A stretch of 19,568 bases of DNA from Granulicella sp. (lineage in GTDB: Bacteria > Acidobacteriota > Terriglobia > Terriglobales > Acidobacteriaceae), in contig PKWK01000337.1 in assembly GCA_003133205.1 (NCBI GenBank), forward strand, positions 3,880-23,447. Reading direction: 5' to 3'. This document shows positions 1 to 6,271 of this stretch, piece after piece. The stretch's first letter is position 1; each line of letters opens with the position of its first letter. The translations under genes were made by a program, and so were the position numbers. Below the pieces are notes generated by a model. It did not search any database. It saw only the letters and a program-made list of their open reading frames with translations, and was not told where the DNA came from.

Positions 1-647
1 GAGCGGCTGACGAGGTCGCGGGAGCCGAGGCCGATGGCGAGCGAGAGGGTGAGGACGATGCCTCCGAAGAGGATTCCGAAGGCGACGTCGACGATGGTGC
101 CGCCGATGTCGAGGTGGTCGAGAACCATGGCGGCGGTGAGGACGAGGACCAGCCACTTGATGCCGAGCGAGAGGAAGCGCGCGTACTGCATCTGCAGATT
201 GACGGCGCCGATGAGGACGGAGCGGGCGAGGAACCGGGCGATGAGGGTTCCCGCGATGAGGATGAGGACCGCGCCGACAGAGTGCGTGAGGTACGGGATG
301 AGGATGGCCGAGACCTGCGAGTTGCCGGCGTAGGAGGCGTCGAACGCGGAGATGCCGATGATGCAGCCGAGGACGAAGCAGGCCCAGAATGCGGTTCGCG
401 CGACGAGGGCGGTGGGGCTGTGGTTGGGGGACCAGTCGGCGACGTTGGCGGTCTGGGTGCGAGCGAAGCGCTCGTCGAATTTGGCCGCGATGAGGATGCG
501 GCGCAGGATGAGGGCGAGCAGTGCGCCGATGGCGGTAAGGACGACCACGGCTACGAGCAGCGCGAGCAGGCCGGGAAGGAAGCTGACCAGCTTGACGAGG
601 ACGCGATGCATCGATTCTCTAAGGGCTAGTGCGATTTGTTGACCCAT
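1..647 (-). CDS. MscS-like TM-helix membrane protein, N-terminal part (runs off left edge)
   Basis: Reading the minus strand from an ATG at 647 gives 215 open residues beginning MGQQIALALRESMHRVLVKL, with no stop before the window edge. A strong Shine-Dalgarno AAGGAG lies at 655-660, seven bases before the ATG, and fixes the start. The protein is very hydrophobic. I see likely membrane helices at about residues 21-48, 80-101, 113-137, 158-177 and 182-207. The last two, with the segment GILFGGIVLTLSLAIGLGSR, resemble the conserved TM-helix repeat found in small mechanosensitive-channel-related proteins (PF05552 type). The likely role is an inner-membrane channel or channel-like protein. It lies downstream of the glycosyltransferase on the same strand with a 96-base gap, so it may be the last gene of the trehalose-side operon. 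That would suit release of solutes on hypo-osmotic shock, which is inference. The C-terminus, where a beta domain would show a true MscS, is outside the window. Confidence 0.7.
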   Translation of the reverse strand, partial: MGQQIALALRESMHRVLVKLVSFLPGLLALLVAVVVLTAIGALLALILRRILIAAKFDERFARTQTANVADWSPNHSPTALVARTAFWACFVLGCIIGISAFDASYAGNSQVSAILIPYLTHSVGAVLILIAGTLIARFLARSVLIGAVNLQMQYARFLSLGIKWLVLVLTAAMVLDHLDIGGTIVDVAFGILFGGIVLTLSLAIGLGSRDLVSR

Positions 648-664
648 GGTGGAACTCCTTCCGG

Positions 665-726
665 CAATCCCGGGGGCTAAAGCCCCTTTCCTTCGTGAAC
701 TTGGTGGATGGGCTAAAGCCCATCCC
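665..726. repeat. Paired REP-like palindromes in the glycosyltransferase/channel gap
   Basis: Two perfect palindromes sit 36 bases apart centre to centre. GGGGCTAAAGCCCC is at 673-686 and GGATGGGCTAAAGCCCATCC is at 706-725. They share the core GGGCTAAAGCCC, and AATCCCGGG precedes the first. Related GGGCTNAAGCCC sequences are, from memory, common intergenic repeats in Acidobacteriota. A second, diverged pair lies inside the trehalose synthase-maltokinase gene at 3302-3354 with nearly the same spacing. Transcribed on the minus strand, these would form hairpins just after the glycosyltransferase stop and could protect or end its mRNA. No T-run follows, so I do not call a terminator. Confidence 0.7.
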
Positions 727-743
727 TATCTCAGGCCCTCAAT

Positions 744-1994
744 TCACGGGTTGAACCTGTCGGGCCAGCGCCAACGGGAGACTAGGTATGGCTTGTCGGT
801 CTCGAATGCGGCGGCGAGGGCTTCGATGTGTTTCTCGGGGGCGATGGTTTCGGGGCCGGTTCCGCTGGCGAGAAGCAGGTGCGAGGCGACCCATGCGAGA
901 TAGAGCGGGGTGAGGGCTCCGAGCAGGTGGCCGCGGTTGATGGTGCGCAAGCGATAGGCGAGGATGAAGTCGTAGACGATGCGCGCCCAGAGGCTGTCGG
1001 GCATGCGGAAGCTGGCTGCGGGCATGAGCGAGAGTTTCTTGAGGCCGAGCAGTGAGTTGGGCGGCAGGACGAGCGACCAGATCTCGTGCAGGTTGGTGTA
1101 GGCGAGGCGGAAGGAGTCGAGCATGGGCTGGACGTCTGGACCTTCCGGAGCCTCGGATACGGTGGCGGATTCGTGCGCGGACTCCGCGAAGACGGCGGCG
1201 GCGCGGGGGGAGTAGGCGAGGCGGGCGCGCTGCCAGAAGCTGGCCTTGGCGTCGAGGTCGGCGAAGAAGGAGCCGGCGACCTGGGCGAGCAAGGAGTTGA
1301 GATCGGCGAAGTCGGGTGGTGGGAGTGTGCGGGCTCCGGCGGGGACCTCGGCGATGGAGAAGCCGGCGGCGGCGGCCTCGGCGACAGGCCAGACGAGGGG
1401 CGCGCCCTGATTGGTGGCGATGTGCTTCTGCGCGCTGGCGGCGAGGCGGTCGGCCATGCGGGTGGAGAAGGCGAGGTCGATGGCGAGCGGGTAGCGCGGG
1501 CGGGTGGCAAAGAGGGCGCGGGTGACGGGATAGAGGATCGCGGAGTTGACCAGGCCGTCGCGCGGGCCGAGCGAGTAGCGCGGCGCAGCGAGGTCGGCGT
1601 GGCTGGTGAGGACCGCGTCGGCGAGGGCGCGGAGGGCTTCGGGGGCGAGCGATTGGGCCTCGGAGCCGAGCAGGAGGCAGGCGGTGGATTGATGGTCCTG
1701 CATGAGCTTGCGGGTGTTGAGGAAGTCGGCCGCGGAGAGGACCCAACCGCCGGGGGAGGGGGTGGCGGGGGTGTAGGTGGTGAGGCGGAGTTGGCTGGAT
1801 GCAGGGAGGGTCGCAGGGGCCGGGTCGGGGGTGGCTGCGAGGACGGCTTGATCAGGGAATGCGAGGGCTAGATTGGCGAGGGTGGCGTCGAGGGCTTCGG
1901 CAGAGAGCGCGCTGAGGCTGATGAGCAGGCCGGGTGAGGGCGCAGTCGGGCTGGGCTGCGTGGCGTTCTCGGAGACGGTGGAGGATGTGGCCAT
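744..1994 (-). CDS. Degenerate GT of the glucosyl/mannosylglycerate-synthase type
   Basis: This is 416 residues from an ATG at 1994. An in-frame TTG at 2033 would add 13 residues but is less likely; neither start has a clear Shine-Dalgarno. From memory, the layout follows GT-A enzymes that make glucosyl- or mannosylglycerate. Residues 138-177 (RDGLVNSAILYPVTRALF, then PLAIDLAFS) match the family block normally read as DGTITNNIVYPLTRALY...PIGGDFGFS. Residues 332-371 (LWARIVYDFILAYRL, then LLGALTPLYLAWVAS) match its conserved C-terminal helices. The metal-binding DXD, expected in a VLIDADL-like segment, reads LLLGSEAQ at 107-114. The N-terminal half is Ala/Pro/Ser-rich and poorly conserved. The gene lies 100 bases after trehalose synthase-maltokinase on the same strand. 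It could be a regulatory pseudoenzyme, an enzyme with altered chemistry, or a decaying gene. The family call is moderate; the substrate is unknown. Confidence 0.6.
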   Translation of the reverse strand: MATSSTVSENATQPSPTAPSPGLLISLSALSAEALDATLANLALAFPDQAVLAATPDPAPATLPASSQLRLTTYTPATPSPGGWVLSAADFLNTRKLMQDHQSTACLLLGSEAQSLAPEALRALADAVLTSHADLAAPRYSLGPRDGLVNSAILYPVTRALFATRPRYPLAIDLAFSTRMADRLAASAQKHIATNQGAPLVWPVAEAAAAGFSIAEVPAGARTLPPPDFADLNSLLAQVAGSFFADLDAKASFWQRARLAYSPRAAAVFAESAHESATVSEAPEGPDVQPMLDSFRLAYTNLHEIWSLVLPPNSLLGLKKLSLMPAASFRMPDSLWARIVYDFILAYRLRTINRGHLLGALTPLYLAWVASHLLLASGTGPETIAPEKHIEALAAAFETDKPYLVSRWRWPDRFNP

Positions 1995-2048
1995 ATAAGG
2001 TGCGGACGCGATGATTATCGATCTTGAGAACAAACAAAAGCTAAATAC

Positions 2049-2077
2049 GGGGGTTCTTCGCTGCGCTCAGAATGACA
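2049..2077 (-). repeat. TGTCATTCTGAGCGCAGCG-type intergenic repeat
   Basis: On the minus strand this reads TGTCATTCTGAGCGCAGCG followed by AAGAACCCCC. The pattern is a short dispersed repeat that I recall in many Acidobacteriota and other GC-rich soil bacteria, usually between genes. Here it lies between the stop of trehalose synthase-maltokinase and the start of the glycosyltransferase. Its function is unknown, and only one copy was seen in this window. Confidence 0.55.
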
Positions 2078-2094
2078 ACTCAAAATGAGAGGTA

Positions 2095-5000
2095 TCACGG
2101 TAAAGCGAGGATGCCGGCTAGCGGGATGCGCACCCACGCGGGGCGGTTGTTGAGCTCGTAGAGGAGTTCGTAGAGCGCCTTTTCGAGCAGGTAGGCGTTG
2201 AGCAGGCGCTGGGCCTGCAGGGGCTGTGGAGTGAGATGCGGTTTCGCGCCGATGGTGGTGCGCCAGGCGGTGAGGAACTCGGTGGAGACGGTGTTCTGCC
2301 AGAGCTGAGCCCAGGGTTCGAGGGACTTTGCGGTGCCGGGGTGGCGCTGGGTGAAATGGTCGAGTGCGGAGCAGGCGGCGTAGCTGAAGGAACGCAGCAT
2401 TCCTGCTACGTCGCGGAGGGGGGACTGCTTGGCGCGGCGTTCGGCGAGCGTGCCGGCGGGTTCGCCCTCGAAGTCGAGGATGACGTAGTCGCCGCGGGCG
2501 CGGAGGACCTGGCCGAGATGATAGTCGCCGTGGATGCGGATGCGCTGGCCAGCTTCTTGCGGTGGAATTTCGGTGATGGCGTGGGAGCGGCGGAATAGAT
2601 CGATGCGGCGGGAGAGGATGAGGGCGGCGGAGTCGGTGGTTAGCTCGTCGGGCAGGGTGGTCAAGCCGCGCTTGAGGGCGTCTAGGGTGCGGGTGATTTG
2701 GGCGGCGATACGCGTGGCGTCGGCGGCGAGGTCCTCTGCGGTGAAGGGCTCGGGAGTGAAGGCAAGGTTGTCGGTCGGGGTGGCGAGGGCGAGGTGCATC
2801 TCGGCGGTGCGGCGACCGAGGAGGGCGGCGGATTCGAGGTAGAGGCCGGCGTACTCGCGGGCCTGGGCGGGGATGGTGCTGGAGCCTGGGTTGCCGAGGA
2901 AGGTTGGCAGGGTTCCGAGGTCTTTGGGCTGCGGGGCGGTGACGACGCTCTCGTAGTAGCGGGCAAGTTCGTCGAGGGTGTGCTGCCAGCCGTCGCCCTC
3001 GTTTTCGACCAGGCCCTGGAGCATGGCCAGGGTAGTTTGCTCGGCCCCTTCCCGGCTGCCGCGGATGTCTCCGAGGAAGGGAGCGATACGGGGGAAATGG
3101 GCGACTTCGGTGAGGAAGCGGCCGATTTCCGTGTCGGGATTTTCGCCGGGCTGGAGGCGGCGAAAGAGTTTGAGGATGAGTTTGCTTTTGTAGAGGATGG
3201 AGGTGTTGGATTGCTCGGCTGAGCCGGTGCGGGCGGGGAGTGGGCCGGTGCCTCGGGCGGCGGCGAAGGCGGAGGATTTGTGGCCGGCGAGGGTGGGGCC
3301 CGGGGCTGAAGCCCCTTCTTGTATTGGGCTTGTTTCAGGGAGCTGAAGCCCGCTGCTAATCCCGGGAGCGGCATCGGGGGTTGAGGCGGCTTTGGCTTCG
3401 GCGGGGGTGGAGGCGGTCAGGCGGTTGCCGGTTTCGATGAGGGTGAGGAGGGACTGGCGGACGTCTTCGCGGGCGGTGGCGTCGTGGAGGATGGCAGGGC
3501 CGTTGGCGGTGGTGAGCGAGGCGAGGACGGATGCGGGGGAGTTGGCGCGGATGGCGGCGGCTTCGGGGCCGGTGGTCAGGGCGAGGGGGAGTTGGTAGGT
3601 GTCGGGGTCGCCTTCGGCGTAGGTGATTTCGATGAAGACGATGGCGGCGGGAATGTTGGGAAGTTCGACCCAATCCAGAATTCGGACGGTGGAGATGGGG
3701 CGGGACTTTGCGCCGAACCAGCGTTGACGAATGAGGTAGGCGGGGAGGAGTTCCTGGATGAGGATGAGGCCGGGGCCGGCGATCAGGTCTTGCCAGGAGC
3801 CGGTGACGAGATGGAGGGCGGTCTCTTCGGTTTCGACGGTGGGGGCCTCGGGGACCTCGGGCGCGGGCTGGAGTTCGAGCCAGAGGAAGGAGTAGGGCGC
3901 GAGGGAGAGTGCGTAGGGCGTTTTGTCGATCGGTGGGAATGGGACGTAGCCGAGCATCTCGACTGGGACCATGCCGGCGAAGCGGGAGAGGTCGAGCGAG
4001 GCGGGCTGGGCGAAGCGGGAGAGATTGGCGACGCAGAGGACGATCTCGTGGGCGCCATCTTCGTGGGTGTACTGGCGCATGTAGGCGAGGACCTTGCGGT
4101 TGTCGGGGGCGAGGAACTCCTGGGTGCCGCGGCCGAAGACCTTGAAGAGCTTGCGCAGGGCGATCATGTTGCGCGTCCAGTGGAGGAGCGAGGATTGATC
4201 GCTCAACTGGGCTTCGACATTGACCGCCTGATAGCCCCAGATGGGGTCCATGATGACGGGGGCGTAGAGGCGGGCGGGCACGGCGCGGGAGAAGCCGGCG
4301 TTGCGGTCAGACGTCCACTGCATGGGAGTTCGGACGCCGTTTCGGTCGCCGAGGTAGATGTTGTCGCCCATGCCGATCTCGTCGCCATAGTAGAGGATGG
4401 GCGTGCCGGGGAAGCTGAAGAGGAGCGAGTTGAGCAGCTCGATGCGGCCGCGGTTGTTGTCGAGCAGAGGCGCCAGGCGGCGGCGAATGCCTACATTGAT
4501 GCGCATGCGCGGGTCGGCGGAGTAGGCGAGATACATGTAGTCGCGCTCGTCGTTGGTGACCATCTCGAGGGTGAGCTCGTCGTGGTTGCGCAGGAAGAGG
4601 CCCCACTGGCAGTTGTCGGGGATGGCAGGGGTCTGCGCCATGATGTCGGTGATGGGGAGGCGGTCTTCCTGGCGGAGGGCCATGTAGATGCGCGGCATCA
4701 GCGGGAAGTGGAAGGCCATGTGGCACTCGTCGCCCTCGCCGAAGTAGGGGCGGACGTCGGCGGGCCACTGGTTGGCTTCAGCGAGGATGAGGCGATTGGA
4801 GTATTCGGCGTCGATGGCGGTGCGGATGGCCTTGATGGCGAGGTGAGTTTCGGGGAGATTCTCGCAGGAGGTGCCGTCGCGCTCGACGAGGTAAGGGATG
4901 GCGTCCATGCGCAGGGCGTCGACGCCCAGGTCGAGCCAGAAGCGCATGGCCTTGAGAATCTCTTCCATGACGGCGGGATTGTCGAAGTTGAGGTCGGGCT

Positions 5001-5526
5001 GGTGGGAGAAGAAACGGTGCCAGTAGAAGGCCTTGGCGGTCTCGTCCCAGGTCCAGTTGGATTTTTCCGTGTCGGTGAAGATGATGCGGGCGTCTTTGTA
5101 GAGGTCGTCGGTGTCGGACCAGACGTAGAAATCTCGTTCGGGCGATCCGGCGGGCGCGCGGCGGGCGGCCTGGAACCAGGGATGCTGGTCGGAGGTGTGG
5201 TTGATGACCAGCTCGATGAGGACCTGCATGTTGCGCTGATGGGCTGCGTCGAGGAACTGCTTGAAGTCGTCGAGGGTGCCGTAGGCGGGGTTGACGTCGA
5301 CATAGTTGGCGATGTCGTAGCCGTCGTCGCGCAGGGGCGAGGGGAAGAAGGGCAGGAGCCAGAGGCAGGTGACGCCGAGGTCCTGGAGATAGTCGAGGCG
5401 GGAGAGCAGGCCGGCGAAGTCGCCGATGCCGTCGCCGTTGGAGTCCTGGAAGGCGCGGACGTGTAACTCATAGATGACGGCGTCTTTGTACCAGAGGGGA
5501 TCGGTGGCGCTGCCGGCTTTCTTCAC
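2095..5526 (-). CDS. treS: Trehalose synthase fused to maltokinase (TreS-Mak)
   Basis: This 1143-residue cytoplasmic fusion starts at a GTG (5526), with GGAG about eleven bases upstream. Residues 10-555 are a GH13 trehalose synthase that interconverts trehalose and maltose. The nucleophile is D208 in GVDALRMDA, the acid/base is E250 in [10 protein letters not shown], and the third acid is D316 in LRNHDEL. Residues about 575-1143 are an aminoglycoside-phosphotransferase-like maltokinase that makes maltose 1-phosphate from maltose and ATP. It begins around [12 protein letters not shown] (600-610), has the catalytic loop IHGDYHLGQ (998-1006) and the metal-binding ILDFEGEP (1016-1023). TreS and maltokinase are separate, complexed proteins in mycobacteria, and fused forms are known elsewhere. 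The odd part is a Pro/Ala/Ser-rich stretch at about 703-770, just before [20 protein letters not shown]. It includes a palindromic repeat translated in frame (residues 721-744). The maltose 1-phosphate product feeds GlgE, encoded upstream on the same strand beyond the brnTA pair. Confidence 0.95.
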   Translation of the reverse strand: MKKAGSATDPLWYKDAVIYELHVRAFQDSNGDGIGDFAGLLSRLDYLQDLGVTCLWLLPFFPSPLRDDGYDIANYVDVNPAYGTLDDFKQFLDAAHQRNMQVLIELVINHTSDQHPWFQAARRAPAGSPERDFYVWSDTDDLYKDARIIFTDTEKSNWTWDETAKAFYWHRFFSHQPDLNFDNPAVMEEILKAMRFWLDLGVDALRMDAIPYLVERDGTSCENLPETHLAIKAIRTAIDAEYSNRLILAEANQWPADVRPYFGEGDECHMAFHFPLMPRIYMALRQEDRLPITDIMAQTPAIPDNCQWGLFLRNHDELTLEMVTNDERDYMYLAYSADPRMRINVGIRRRLAPLLDNNRGRIELLNSLLFSFPGTPILYYGDEIGMGDNIYLGDRNGVRTPMQWTSDRNAGFSRAVPARLYAPVIMDPIWGYQAVNVEAQLSDQSSLLHWTRNMIALRKLFKVFGRGTQEFLAPDNRKVLAYMRQYTHEDGAHEIVLCVANLSRFAQPASLDLSRFAGMVPVEMLGYVPFPPIDKTPYALSLAPYSFLWLELQPAPEVPEAPTVETEETALHLVTGSWQDLIAGPGLILIQELLPAYLIRQRWFGAKSRPISTVRILDWVELPNIPAAIVFIEITYAEGDPDTYQLPLALTTGPEAAAIRANSPASVLASLTTANGPAILHDATAREDVRQSLLTLIETGNRLTASTPAEAKAASTPDAAPGISSGLQLPETSPIQEGASAPGPTLAGHKSSAFAAARGTGPLPARTGSAEQSNTSILYKSKLILKLFRRLQPGENPDTEIGRFLTEVAHFPRIAPFLGDIRGSREGAEQTTLAMLQGLVENEGDGWQHTLDELARYYESVVTAPQPKDLGTLPTFLGNPGSSTIPAQAREYAGLYLESAALLGRRTAEMHLALATPTDNLAFTPEPFTAEDLAADATRIAAQITRTLDALKRGLTTLPDELTTDSAALILSRRIDLFRRSHAITEIPPQEAGQRIRIHGDYHLGQVLRARGDYVILDFEGEPAGTLAERRAKQSPLRDVAGMLRSFSYAACSALDHFTQRHPGTAKSLEPWAQLWQNTVSTEFLTAWRTTIGAKPHLTPQPLQAQRLLNAYLLEKALYELLYELNNRPAWVRIPLAGILALP
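3296..3366. repeat. REP-like palindrome pair inside the TreS-maltokinase coding sequence
   Basis: GGGGCTGAAGCCCC at 3302-3315 is a perfect palindrome. A related imperfect one, GGGAGCTGAAGCCCGCT, is at 3338-3354, 37 bases away centre to centre. AATCCCGGG follows at 3358-3366. Core, spacing and the AATCCCGGG flank all resemble the intergenic pair at 665-726. The element is translated without frameshift as residues 721-744 of the kinase half ([20 protein letters not shown] and on), in a low-complexity loop. I infer insertion of a small repeat into coding sequence at a tolerant site. Confidence 0.65.
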
Positions 5527-5607
5527 GCGTATATAGCTCCGAATCTTGTTGGATGCGTATTGCGGCGCGGACGTCGGATATGCGAATCATGCTACTCCGA
5601 GCCGCAC

Positions 5608-5635
5608 TTGATAATTATAAATTTGTCATTATAAT
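5608..5635 (+). promoter_or_regulatory. Sigma70-like promoter of brnTA
   Basis: The -35 box is TTGATA (5608-5613) and the -10 box is a consensus TATAAT (5630-5635), with a 16-base spacer. Transcription should start about 5641-5643, on top of the GTG start of brnT at 5642. The AT-rich block stands out sharply from its GC-rich surroundings. Confidence 0.65.
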
Positions 5636-5636
5636 T
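5613..5636. promoter_or_regulatory. Inverted-repeat operator candidate for brnTA
   Basis: AATTATAA (5613-5620) and TTATAATT (5629-5636) are perfect inverted 8-base arms around an 8-base spacer. The right arm covers the -10 box of the brnTA promoter. Ribbon-helix-helix antitoxins such as BrnA typically repress their own operon through a site like this. The left arm places a TATAAT on the minus strand too, so the site could also affect transcription toward treS. No convincing -35 was found for that direction. Confidence 0.5.
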
Positions 5637-5641
5637 GGGAT

Positions 5642-5950
5642 GTGACTGGAATTCGCTTTGAGTGGGACGAGGCCAAGAACCTCTCCAACCGGCGTAAGCA
5701 TGGCGTGAGCTTCGAGGAGGCCAGTCAGGTATTCCGCGACCCCTTATATGTTTCCGTGAAGGAGCGCATGCAGGGCGGCGAAGAACGCTGGCAGACCTTT
5801 GGCTTAGTCGGCAACATCCTCCTGCTCATGGTGGCACACACGGTCGAGGAAGAAAACGATGAGGGCGGATTTGTAGAGATCATCCGTATCATCTCCGCTC
5901 GACACACGACTCCGAAAGAAAGGCGACGCTATGAAGAAGAGAATGGTTAG
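5642..5950 (+). CDS. brnT: BrnT family toxin
   Basis: This is 102 residues from a GTG at 5642. The ATG two bases earlier runs straight into a stop, and no other start fits the conserved N-terminus. The sequence shows the BrnT (DUF497, PF04365) pattern: RFEWDEAKNLSNRRKHGVSF at residues 5-24, a central VGNILLLMVAHTVE strand region, and the closing EIIRIISARHTTPKERRRYE at 79-98. The length is normal for the family. BrnT is a RelE-like ribonuclease toxin that slows translation and is neutralised by BrnA. Its 3' end overlaps brnA by 20 bases, so the pair is translationally coupled. There is no room for a Shine-Dalgarno downstream of the predicted transcription start, which suggests a leaderless message. 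Confidence 0.88.
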   Translation: MTGIRFEWDEAKNLSNRRKHGVSFEEASQVFRDPLYVSVKERMQGGEERWQTFGLVGNILLLMVAHTVEEENDEGGFVEIIRIISARHTTPKERRRYEEENG

Positions 5951-6248
5951 TTACACGTTGGACACTTTGCCGCCATTAACGGACGCCCAGCGTGCGAATC
6001 TGAAGAAGTTGGCGGCTCGCCGAGACAGCGAGATCGACACCAGCGATATCCCCGAGATGACGGACGCGCAGTGGAAGAATGCGGAGCGGGGTCGATTCTA
6101 TCGGCCGCTGAAAAGGCAGATTACCGCGCGCGTGGATGCGGATGTTCTGGACTGGCTCCAAGCACAAGGAAAGGGCTATCAGTCGCGCATCAATGCGATT
6201 TTGAGGCGCGAAATGCTGGAGTCAGTGAAATCGGCAGGCAACAGGTAG
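5931..6248 (+). CDS. brnA: BrnA family antitoxin
   Basis: This is 105 residues from an ATG at 5931 inside the end of brnT; a second in-frame ATG is at 5943. The C-terminal half carries a ribbon-helix-helix fold: strand KRQITARVDADVLDWL at residues 61-76, then a turn and helix KGYQSRINAILRREML at 81-96. The acidic, polar N-terminal half with DTSDIPEMTDAQWKNAERGR (residues 36-54) is typical of DUF4415/BrnA (PF14384), whose start wraps the toxin. Gene order, toxin first then antitoxin with overlap, matches known brnTA operons. It probably binds the inverted repeat at 5613-5636. The stop lies only 23 bases from the convergent end of glgE. Confidence 0.88.
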   Translation: MKKRMVSYTLDTLPPLTDAQRANLKKLAARRDSEIDTSDIPEMTDAQWKNAERGRFYRPLKRQITARVDADVLDWLQAQGKGYQSRINAILRREMLESVKSAGNR

Positions 6249-6271
6249 CTGCATTTCGCTCCATGCCCAGC

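Noticed and set aside
1995..2033. A longer glycosyltransferase starting at TTG 2033.
   Set aside because: The 13 extra residues add no family feature and TTG is rarer than the ATG at 1994. Neither has a strong Shine-Dalgarno, so the choice remains slightly open.
3484..5466. A 660-residue plus-strand frame made mostly of Gly, Val, Glu, Asp and Ala.
   Set aside because: It is the antisense shadow of the trehalose synthase-maltokinase gene, with low-complexity composition and no recognisable motif.
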